Of a stretch of 35,500 nucleotides of DNA, positions 25,058 to 32,210 are shown one piece after another. Made by a program: the position numbers and the translations under genes. This DNA comes from Flavobacteriaceae bacterium CG2_30_34_30 (lineage in GTDB: Bacteria > Bacteroidota > Bacteroidia > Flavobacteriales > Flavobacteriaceae): positions 1-35,500 of the forward strand of contig MNYN01000057.1 of assembly GCA_001873105.1 (NCBI GenBank), written 5' to 3'. The notes under the pieces are model-generated. The model was not told the DNA's origin. It did not search any database and worked only from the letters and a program-made list of their open reading frames with translations. Position 1 is the first letter of the stretch. Each line of letters begins with the position of its first letter.

Positions 25058-25690
25058 TTAAAGTTTATCAAAAACATATCCCGCTTTTGAAGCACCCCAA
25101 ACAAGACTATCTTTTTCATTAAAACCTCTGTCCCAGGAAATAATGTTGTTTTCATTGATTTCCACTTCTGAAGTAGCGTATGTTGCTCCACTTAAATCAC
25201 TTAAACATGCTTTGCCTATGGTTTTTCCTATAAATGTATTTTCAGCAGTTTTTTTTAAAAAGACGTCACATCCATTTCTAATAAGTAAGGATTCTTCTAA
25301 AAGCTTATCAAATACCTCTGGAGTATCCCATTTGCAAATCCAAAGACTTTGGTTGGGAATGGTGTAAATTTCACTCTTAAAAATGCTATCATTTTCTCGA
25401 CTTATATTGTAAATTCGTTGTCGGTATGGTTTTTCTTGTTTATCATATAAAGCCTGTTCCACATAGAGCCAATTTCCTTCTTTTTCTTTCCAAATAGGAT
25501 ACATATGCAATGAAATAGAGAAATAGGAAGAATCTTTTTCAGCTTGTTTTATAGTACTAAAACTTCCTGTCATCCTAGATAGAAGTTCTATTAAGTCTTC
25601 GTCTTTTTCAACAATAACAGGCACTTCTTTTATTTCGGGTTTACAGCTAAATAGTAAAAGGGAAAAAATAATAATAGTTAGATGCTTCAT
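25058..25690 (-). CDS. CpcT/CpeT-family lipoprotein
   Basis: The 210-residue product resembles the CpcT/CpeT chromophore lyase family, which in cyanobacteria attaches phycocyanobilin to phycobiliproteins. Family-like segments are MTGSFSTIKQAEKD (about 40), the HMYPIW motif, NWLYVEQA and PYRQRIYNI. The N-terminus MKHLTIIIFSLLLFSC is a lipoprotein signal with lipobox LFSC (C16), so the mature protein should be membrane-anchored. No phycobiliprotein is expected in this organism, so the ligand is unknown; the fold may bind another hydrophobic molecule. Its start overlaps the stop of the upstream SDR gene by four bases (ATGA), implying translational coupling. Confidence 0.75.
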   Translation of the reverse strand: MKHLTIIIFSLLLFSCKPEIKEVPVIVEKDEDLIELLSRMTGSFSTIKQAEKDSSYFSISLHMYPIWKEKEGNWLYVEQALYDKQEKPYRQRIYNISRENDSIFKSEIYTIPNQSLWICKWDTPEVFDKLLEESLLIRNGCDVFLKKTAENTFIGKTIGKACLSDLSGATYATSEVEINENNIISWDRGFNEKDSLVWGASKAGYVFDKL

Positions 25691-27150
25691 GATTTATTGT
25701 TTTGATAGGTTGCAATATTACGAATCATTCCACCAAAAATAAAATAATGAAAAGGTAATATAGAATACCAATACAGTCTTCCCCAGATACCTTTGGGTCT
25801 AAAAGTAGCGGTTTGTTTTAAAATATGGTTTTTTGTAATTTCAAATTCTAGCCAGGCTTCTCCAGGCAGTTTCATCTCTGCAAATAGCAATAAACGTTTT
25901 TGCTCTTTATCTGCAAGTAAAACACGCCAAAAGTCCAGCGCATCACCGTTATTAATTTTATTAGGGTGTGTTCTCCCTCTTCTAAGACCTACACCTCCAG
26001 CAAGTAGATCTATATAACCACGAATTTTCCATAACCAGTTGCCATAATACCAACCACGATTGCCACCAATAGACCATATATTTTCTAAAACTTGCTCTGT
26101 ATTATCAATAACAATAGCTTTATTGTCTTTTAAACATCCAAATTTTGGTACTTGAATGTAGTTTTTTAAATCGGAAAAACGTCCGGATACAAGTGCATCT
26201 TTCCAACTGGAAAGAACCAAATTTTGTTCTATTTTAATAAACGCCATTTCTATAGCCTCCTCATAGGTTAGGGGTTTTAATTTTAAAATTTCGAGAAGTT
26301 TATTATTTTTAGCCACTACTTCCATTTTCATGCTATCTACTAAATTAACAGCAAGCATATAACTGGTTGAAGTAACAAAATACAACCAATAGGAGGAAAG
26401 TCGGGGTGTCATTACAGGAACTGAAATAATCCATAGATGAAGTTTCCTGATTTTTGCATATCGTAAAAGCATTTCTTTGTAGGTAAGTACATCAGGACCA
26501 CCAATATCAAAAGATTGATTGTAGCACTTTTCGTTTAGTAAAACTCCTGAAAGTAAGGAAATTACATCTCTTATAGCAATAGGTTGGGTTTTGGTTTCTA
26601 ACCATTTAGGAGCAACCATTAAAGGTAATTTTTCACACAAATCGCGTATAATTTCAAAAGAAGAACTACCAGAACCTACTACAATTCCTGCTCGCAGCAC
26701 CGTAAGGGCAAAGTTGCCTTTGTATAAAATATCTTCTACTTTTTTTCTAGAGGAAAGGTGTTTGGAAAGTTTTTCTTCATTAACAATTCCACTAAGGTAC
26801 ACTACTTGTTTTACAGAAGTAGCCTCCATATAGGTGTTAAAATTTAGTGCTGAAAGAGATTCTTTTTCATCAAAATCATCGGTGGAAGAACTCATCGAGT
26901 GGATGAGGTAATAGGCTACGTCAATATCTTTTGGAAAGCTAACTGTGTTTGGCGTATTTAAAAAATCAACTTCTAGAAAACTTACTTTTTTTAATGTCTG
27001 AAGGTCTGGATCTATTCGGTTTTTATCTCTAACGCAGCAAATTAATTCATGACCAAGTTCTAGTAATTGTGGCAATAATCTTCTTCCTATATAACCGTTA
27101 GCACCAGTAAGTAGTATTTTCAATTTTTCTTTTAAAAATACAAAAATCAT
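25687..27150 (-). CDS. SDR-family oxidoreductase with DUF2867 C-terminus
   Basis: An NAD(P)-binding Rossmann domain opens with ILLTGANGYIGRRLLPQL (the GxxGxxG motif), followed by a DIDVAYYLIHSM segment, in the atypical SDR/NmrA-like class. The C-terminal part (about 330-485) with GNRGWYYGNWLWKIRGYIDLLAGGVGLRRGR and FHYFIFGGMIRNI corresponds to DUF2867. The ATG at 27150 gives 487 residues, but homology begins only at residue 10, and a TTG at 27123 (after an A-rich stretch) would give a protein starting directly at KILLTGANG. The substrate is unknown. The stop overlaps the start of the CpcT/CpeT-family gene, so the two products probably act together. Confidence 0.85.
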   Translation of the reverse strand: MIFVFLKEKLKILLTGANGYIGRRLLPQLLELGHELICCVRDKNRIDPDLQTLKKVSFLEVDFLNTPNTVSFPKDIDVAYYLIHSMSSSTDDFDEKESLSALNFNTYMEATSVKQVVYLSGIVNEEKLSKHLSSRKKVEDILYKGNFALTVLRAGIVVGSGSSSFEIIRDLCEKLPLMVAPKWLETKTQPIAIRDVISLLSGVLLNEKCYNQSFDIGGPDVLTYKEMLLRYAKIRKLHLWIISVPVMTPRLSSYWLYFVTSTSYMLAVNLVDSMKMEVVAKNNKLLEILKLKPLTYEEAIEMAFIKIEQNLVLSSWKDALVSGRFSDLKNYIQVPKFGCLKDNKAIVIDNTEQVLENIWSIGGNRGWYYGNWLWKIRGYIDLLAGGVGLRRGRTHPNKINNGDALDFWRVLLADKEQKRLLLFAEMKLPGEAWLEFEITKNHILKQTATFRPKGIWGRLYWYSILPFHYFIFGGMIRNIATYQNNKS

Positions 27151-27239
27151 TTTGTATTTGTAGTTAAATGGAAGTTAAGTTGTTTGAGAAATTGAAAATA
27201 ATATTTGGCAGTCAGCTATATTTTTTTTATTGAAGCCGT

Positions 27240-27872
27240 TTAAAGCGTGACCGATTTTAAAATAGAGACAACGGAGCTGCTAATATATTCCACGCCAATT
27301 GCAATAATAATAAATCCAATAATTCTGGATATGGCATTAATTCCTGATGCTCCAAAAAACCGAACAATAAAATAAGAGCTTCGCAAAATGACAAATGTGG
27401 CTAAACAAACCGCCAAAATTGCAGCTATAGTAATTAATATTTCAAAAGTTTGCTGGTGTTTCTGGTTTAATGCAATGAGCATTGAAATAGAACCCGGACC
27501 TGCCAGCATTGGTATGGCGAGTGGAGTTAATGAAAATCGTTCTCTTTTTGCCAAATCATTTTGTACCCTTTTGTTTTTCATTCCTTTATGTTTAGAAAAA
27601 GAACCTGTAAGCAATGCAAATCCAGAAGTAACAATGATAAGCCCACCGGCAATGCGAAGAGCATCCAAACTAATCCCAAAAAAACTTAGCAAATATTTTC
27701 CTGTAAAAAATGAAATCAATAAAATTACAAAAACGTTTATAGAGGTGAGTAAGCAAGTTTTATTTCGTTCAGTGTTTTCTTCTTCTTGTGTAAGACCTAC
27801 AAAAACGGGAACCGTTCCTAAAGGGTTCATAACGGAAAATAGGGCAGCAAAAACATAAATAAATAGCTCCAT
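27240..27872 (-). CDS. MarC-family integral membrane protein
   Basis: The 210-residue protein has about six hydrophobic segments and the MarC family pattern: FAALFSVMNPLGTVPVF near the N-terminus, LRIAGGLIIVTSGF (about 92-105), and the second repeat block SLTPLAIPMLAGPGSISMLI (about 113-132). MarC proteins were once linked to multiple antibiotic resistance, but that has not held up, and their function is unsettled. It lies on the same strand as, and 89 bases upstream of, the SDR gene. A near-consensus -7 element (TTTCTTTG on the minus strand, about 27884-27891) sits just upstream. Confidence 0.92.
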   Translation of the reverse strand: MELFIYVFAALFSVMNPLGTVPVFVGLTQEEENTERNKTCLLTSINVFVILLISFFTGKYLLSFFGISLDALRIAGGLIIVTSGFALLTGSFSKHKGMKNKRVQNDLAKRERFSLTPLAIPMLAGPGSISMLIALNQKHQQTFEILITIAAILAVCLATFVILRSSYFIVRFFGASGINAISRIIGFIIIAIGVEYISSSVVSILKSVTL

Positions 27873-28030
27873 AGTTTTTTTGCAAAGAAACTATTTATAG
27901 ATATTATAATGGTTATGGAAAGGTTATTTGTAGGTGATATTTTCATATTGATGAATTTTTATATGCATCTTTTTTTTGATTAATTTTAATTAAAAGACAT
28001 TTGGATTATTGTTAAAATAATTAATAGATA

Positions 28031-29386
28031 TTATTTGGTTTTACTAGCGTTAGCATCTTCAACATATTTATTTTTTAAAAGATCATAAAATGATTTTCGG
28101 CTTACCCATGTAGCAAAAAGGTTAGATAATAATGCGGAAAGCATAATATAAAATATGACACTATGGGTATCGGTCATTTCTAAAACAATAATAGAAGATG
28201 TAAAAGGGCTTCGAGTAATGCTAGTCAAAAAACCGGTCATTCCACATAATATAATTAAATTAGTATCCGGATTTGATAATTGTAACCACCCTGAAAAAAC
28301 AGCACCAATACTAGCTCCGGCACTTAAAGAAGGCGCAAAAATACCACCGGCAGCCCCTGTTGAAAAGGAGATAATAGGCCCTATAATTCTCAAAATAGGA
28401 ACATACCATTCTAACTGTTTTTGGTCAGTAAATAAGGTAGTAACCATGATGTCTTTACCAGAGCCAAAGGTTTTGATATCTACAAAAATAGCTAGTGAAG
28501 CGATAATTAAACCACAAAGGATAACGTAAATTATTTTTTGGTAATTTTTTTTTAAAACCGATTTTTTTTTGAAAATATATAAAATAATAGCACCCATACC
28601 GCTACCGGTAATGCCGGTAACAATTGCTAAAGGAATTATAGTAAATATAATCCAATTTGTAACACCGTTTAATCGTGGATACCCCAAATACAAATAGGGA
28701 CCAAGAAAATTTAATGCGGTAAGTCCTGCAATAATGACACCCGTTAGTAATGCAGATTTAAATAAATTAAAATGTGTTTTTGTAAGTTCTTCAATAGCAA
28801 AAACAATTCCACCTAAAGGCGTGTTAAACGCAGAGGCAAGTCCGGCCGCAGCACCTGTAACTATCATATTTTGTTTAGAAATCTTTGGATACCAGGCTGG
28901 TAAAAGATCGTTTATTTTTTTGAAAATAGATGCCGAAATTTGAATCATAGGACCTTCTCTCCCTATGACTCCACCGCCAAAAACCATTACAACGCTGGAT
29001 GCAATTTTTATCCAAATAATACGTAAACCCAATAATAAATTTACCTTGCGGATGTTTTTTTGCCCTGATAATTCAATAGATGCAATTACTTGAGGAATTC
29101 CACTTCCTCCTGAAAATGGTGCATATTTAATCACCAACCACCAAGCAAAAACAAAACAAACAGGCGTTATAACAAAAAAGCTCCAACGTGCATTTTCATA
29201 GATAAGATGTGTCCCAAGTTCTGCCCAAAAGAATAATTTTGCATAGAGAACAGCAACGGTTCCTGTAATAAAAGCACCAAACCAAAATGGTAAGGCATGA
29301 AGCAGATTTTTTTTTAACCTTTCATTGCCTATTAAATCAAATTTAACTTTTAGCTTTTTTTTAACCCTGTCTATAATATTCATCAT
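28031..29386 (-). CDS. ClC-family chloride channel or H+/Cl- antiporter
   Basis: The 451-residue protein has the multi-helix ClC architecture and all three anion-selectivity motifs: GSGIP (94-98), GREGP (142-146) with the gating glutamate E144, and GGIFAP (347-352). A tyrosine at 434 matches the central Cl- coordinating tyrosine. FAIEE (196-200) aligns with the E. coli ClC segment that carries the internal proton glutamate E203, so E200 is conserved; this favours an H+/Cl- antiporter over a pure channel. There are no CBS domains. The start is MMNIID, with ATG codons at 29386 and 29383. It is divergent from the small secreted-protein gene. Confidence 0.95.
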   Translation of the reverse strand: MMNIIDRVKKKLKVKFDLIGNERLKKNLLHALPFWFGAFITGTVAVLYAKLFFWAELGTHLIYENARWSFFVITPVCFVFAWWLVIKYAPFSGGSGIPQVIASIELSGQKNIRKVNLLLGLRIIWIKIASSVVMVFGGGVIGREGPMIQISASIFKKINDLLPAWYPKISKQNMIVTGAAAGLASAFNTPLGGIVFAIEELTKTHFNLFKSALLTGVIIAGLTALNFLGPYLYLGYPRLNGVTNWIIFTIIPLAIVTGITGSGMGAIILYIFKKKSVLKKNYQKIIYVILCGLIIASLAIFVDIKTFGSGKDIMVTTLFTDQKQLEWYVPILRIIGPIISFSTGAAGGIFAPSLSAGASIGAVFSGWLQLSNPDTNLIILCGMTGFLTSITRSPFTSSIIVLEMTDTHSVIFYIMLSALLSNLFATWVSRKSFYDLLKNKYVEDANASKTK

Positions 29387-29752
29387 AGATTTTGAAAAGT
29401 TTTATTTTGGTGGGTAAGGTATTAATTATTAAATAATTTTTGATGATGCACCAAAGTCCAAATTTACAGAAAACAAATGCACAAAACATCGAACACTATG
29501 TTTGTTTTTTTTATTGTTTTTTACTTATGAAATTTTCATTCTGAATGCATCTTATTTTTTCTTGTGGCTTCATTTTTTTTAATATTAGATTGCTTTTAAA
29601 GACCTTTAATAACAATTATTGTTTTTAAACAAATTAATGGAAGCCAAATGTGAGAAATATATAACTTAAACTATAAAATATGTAACAATTGTATTTAAAT
29701 TATGGTGCACATTTACATTATAATATAATTAACACATTTAAAAAGCAAAATT
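29387..29752. other. Divergent intergenic region between the ClC gene and the small membrane protein gene
   Basis: This 366-base stretch holds no credible reading frame. It is very AT-rich with many T-runs on the plus strand. It should contain both promoters; only the minus-strand one for the ClC gene is recognisable (29459-29466). No consensus TAnnTTTG was found on the plus strand before 29753. Confidence 0.6.
29459..29466 (-). promoter_or_regulatory. -7 element of the ClC gene promoter
   Basis: On the minus strand the sequence reads TAAATTTG, an exact TAnnTTTG match, followed by GAC. A TTTG lies upstream at 29482-29485 (minus strand) with a 15-base spacer, shorter than the usual 17-23. The leader to the ATG would be about 65-70 bases. 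Confidence 0.5.
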
Positions 29753-30067
29753 ATGAAAAAAACAATTCTTTATTTAATAATACTATTATTGTCATTAGGT
29801 GTATTTTCAACAAGCATGATGGCCTCTGAAAAAAACGCAACAATTCCTACCCCAACACCTAAAGAAGTTCCAGCATACGTGCAAAATATGTTAAATCGTA
29901 TTGATGAAATTAAGGAAATGGATAAATCAACACTTTCTCGTGCTGAAAGAAAAGAACTCCGCAACGAAGTTCGTGAAATTAATAAAGAAATACGAAGTAC
30001 TGGAAACGGTATTTATTTATCTGTTGGCGCAATTATTGTAATTTTACTATTGATTATCATCCTTTAA
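29753..30067 (+). CDS. Small exported, membrane-anchored protein of unknown function
   Basis: The 104-residue protein has three visible parts. Residues 1-24 form a signal peptide (MKKTILYLIILLLSLGVFST...). A charged helical middle (about 42-83) has the pattern MLNRIDEIKEMDKSTLSRAERKEL, likely coiled-coil. A hydrophobic C-terminal anchor, GIYLSVGAIIVILLLIIIL, ends the chain. From memory, similar small proteins are widespread in Flavobacteriaceae and have sometimes been mis-annotated as seryl-tRNA synthetase; no function is established. It stands alone between long spacers and is followed by a strong hairpin at 30156. Confidence 0.85.
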   Translation: MKKTILYLIILLLSLGVFSTSMMASEKNATIPTPTPKEVPAYVQNMLNRIDEIKEMDKSTLSRAERKELRNEVREINKEIRSTGNGIYLSVGAIIVILLLIIIL

Positions 30068-30155
30068 ATATAAAAAAAAAACAGGGTTTTTATTTCTTTT
30101 TTACAACACTACTTTAGTAAGGGTTTGTTTTTTTAGAAAAATTCTTAAAGGCCTT

Positions 30156-30206
30156 AAATTTCAATCTTTATAGTTAGTTTCTATAAGGATTGAAATTTTT
30201 TATTTT
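30156..30206 (+). terminator. Long-stem intrinsic terminator
   Basis: AAATTTCAATCTTTATAG (30156-30173) pairs with CTATAAGGATTGAAATTT (30181-30198) over 18 bp with a single U-G pair and a 7-base loop, followed by TTTATTTT. The stem is much longer than that of the other terminators in the window. Its A-rich left flank is limited, so plus-strand action is favoured. Confidence 0.75.
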
Positions 30207-30391
30207 CTGAATAATTTAGCTAATCGAAACACCTATTAGTATTTGTTAACATTTATTTACAAATTTCAAAATATGGAATATTGTAAATGGCAGAGATATT
30301 CTAATTACCACATACCTTTTTATTTATAAACTTAATTTTTCTAAAAATAAATACCTACCTAAACAAAAGGAATGGAGGCAGGATTTTTCCG

Positions 30392-30399
30392 TATCTTTG
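30392..30399 (+). promoter_or_regulatory. -7 element of the argS promoter
   Basis: TATCTTTG matches TAnnTTTG exactly and is followed by CACCC. No -33 TTTG is seen at the right distance. A weak inverted repeat, CCTACCT (30354-30360) and AGGCAGG (30376-30382), lies just upstream, covering the -33 area. The predicted leader to the ATG at 30431 is about 28 bases. Confidence 0.6.
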
Positions 30400-30430
30400 C
30401 ACCCTGAATTTAAAGCATAAAAATTGAATA

Positions 30431-32209
30431 ATGACTATACAACAATCTCTAGAAGCTAAAATTAAAAAAGCATTTTTTGATTTATACTCCATAGAACTTC
30501 CTTCGGTTGAATTTCAAGCTACGCGCAAGGAATTTGAAGGAGATATTACAGTAGTACTTTTTCCAATGTTGCGTCAAGTAAAAATGAATCCGGAGAAGCT
30601 GGGGGAAGATTTAGGGGTTTATCTAACAAAAAATGTGTCTGAAGTTGCTAAATTTAATGTGGTAAAAGGCTTTTTAAATATTGTTATTGAGAATGCCTAT
30701 TATTTAGATTTTTTTAAAAACATTAAAGACAATAGCAAATATGGTTTTGCTGAGCCAAAAAACGATTCTAAAGCTGTTATGGTAGAGTTTTCTTCACCAA
30801 ACACAAATAAACCACTACATTTAGGCCATGTACGAAATAATTTATTAGGCAATGCAGTTGCTGAAATTATCAAAGCCAGCGGCAAAAAAGTATATAAAAC
30901 CCAGATTATCAATGACCGTGGTATTCACATTTGTAAAAGTATGTTGGCTTGGAATAAATTTGGAAACGGTGAAACCCCTGAATCTACTGGGATAAAAGGA
31001 GATAAGTTTGTTGGAAATTATTACGTTAAATTTGATCAGGAATATAAAAAACAAATCACAAAACTAATTTCTGAAGGCAAATCTGAAGACGAAGCAAAAA
31101 AAGAAGCGCCAATTCTCTTAGAAGCACAAGAAATGCTCCAACAATGGGAATCCGGAAATCCAAAAACAAAAACCCTTTGGGAAACAATGAACAATTGGGT
31201 GTATGCCGGTTTTGAAGAAACCTACAAAAAATTGGGAGTCACTTTTGATAAAAACTATTACGAAAGCAATACCTACCTGTTAGGAAAAGATGTAGTTGCA
31301 GAAGGTCTAGAAAAGGGAGTATTTTTCAGAAAAGAGGATGGTAGTGTTTGGATTGATTTAACAGAAGATGGTTTAGACGAAAAAATAGTTTTACGAAGTG
31401 ATGGTACCGCAGTTTATATGACGCAAGACATAGGCACAGCTATTCAGCGAGTAAAGGATTATCCGGATATTGGTGGCATGGTATATACAGTTGGTAACGA
31501 ACAAGACTATCATTTTAAAGTTTTATTTTTAATACTTAAGAAATTAGGATATGCTTGGGCGGACCAATTGTTTCATTTAAGTTATGGTATGGTTGATTTG
31601 CCAAGCGGTAAAATGAAAAGTCGCGAGGGTACCGTGGTAGATGCAGACGATTTGATTGCTGACATGGCACAAACGGCAAAAGAACTTTCAGAAGAGCTGG
31701 GAAAACTGGACGGTTATAATAAAGCGGAAAAGAAAACTTTATACAACACCATAGGCTTAGGAGCATTAAAATATTATATTTTAAAAGTAGATCCCAAAAA
31801 ACGAATTCTTTTTAACCCGGAAGAATCGGTAGATTTTCAAGGAAATACTGGTCCATTTATTCAATATACTTTCGCTCGTATTCAATCTATTCTTAGAAAA
31901 GATAATGCTTCAAATTATACTATTTCTTCAGATGTTGATATGCATTTTAAAGAAAAAGAGTTAATAAAGCAATTACAGTTATACCCCGAAGTAATACAAA
32001 ATGCGGCAGAAAATTATAGTCCTGCCTTGGTGGCAAATTATACCTATGATTTAGTAAAAGCCTATAATTCATTCTACCAAAGTGTTCCTATATTAGCAGA
32101 AATTGAGGAAGGAAAACGAGAATTTCGTGTCCAACTTACTAAAAAAGTAGGGGAGGTCATTCAATCTGCTTTTGGATTATTGGGTATTGAGGTTCCAGAG
32201 AGGATGTAA
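30431..32209 (+). CDS. argS: Arginyl-tRNA synthetase
   Basis: ArgRS charges tRNA-Arg. It is a class I enzyme with 592 residues, a normal length. The N-terminal ~85 residues are the ArgRS-specific tRNA-binding domain (TRKEFEGDITVVLFP). The HIGH-type motif is HLGH at 130-133 in SSPNTNKPLHLGHVRNN. The KMSKS-like loop is KMKSR at 394-398 followed by EGTVVDADDL. The C-terminal anticodon-binding domain contains GPFIQYTFARIQSI and ends at ERM. Its stop is one base from the stop of the convergent TonB receptor gene, leaving no room for a terminator. Confidence 0.98.
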   Translation: MTIQQSLEAKIKKAFFDLYSIELPSVEFQATRKEFEGDITVVLFPMLRQVKMNPEKLGEDLGVYLTKNVSEVAKFNVVKGFLNIVIENAYYLDFFKNIKDNSKYGFAEPKNDSKAVMVEFSSPNTNKPLHLGHVRNNLLGNAVAEIIKASGKKVYKTQIINDRGIHICKSMLAWNKFGNGETPESTGIKGDKFVGNYYVKFDQEYKKQITKLISEGKSEDEAKKEAPILLEAQEMLQQWESGNPKTKTLWETMNNWVYAGFEETYKKLGVTFDKNYYESNTYLLGKDVVAEGLEKGVFFRKEDGSVWIDLTEDGLDEKIVLRSDGTAVYMTQDIGTAIQRVKDYPDIGGMVYTVGNEQDYHFKVLFLILKKLGYAWADQLFHLSYGMVDLPSGKMKSREGTVVDADDLIADMAQTAKELSEELGKLDGYNKAEKKTLYNTIGLGALKYYILKVDPKKRILFNPEESVDFQGNTGPFIQYTFARIQSILRKDNASNYTISSDVDMHFKEKELIKQLQLYPEVIQNAAENYSPALVANYTYDLVKAYNSFYQSVPILAEIEEGKREFRVQLTKKVGEVIQSAFGLLGIEVPERM

Positions 32210-32210
32210 A

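Larger units (their letters stand above)
30068..30430. other. Intergenic region between the small membrane protein gene and argS
   Basis: The 363 bases carry no convincing gene. They contain A- and T-runs just after the stop codon, a long hairpin with T-tract (30156-30206), and a -7 element for argS near the end. The 88 bases between the stop codon and the hairpin form an unusually long 3' untranslated region if the hairpin is the terminator. Confidence 0.6.

Noticed and set aside
27950-27977. GATG...CATC hairpin followed by eight T downstream of the ClC gene
   Set aside because: The stem is only 4 bp, and its T-tract is on the plus strand while the neighbouring genes are on the minus strand; probably chance in AT-rich DNA.
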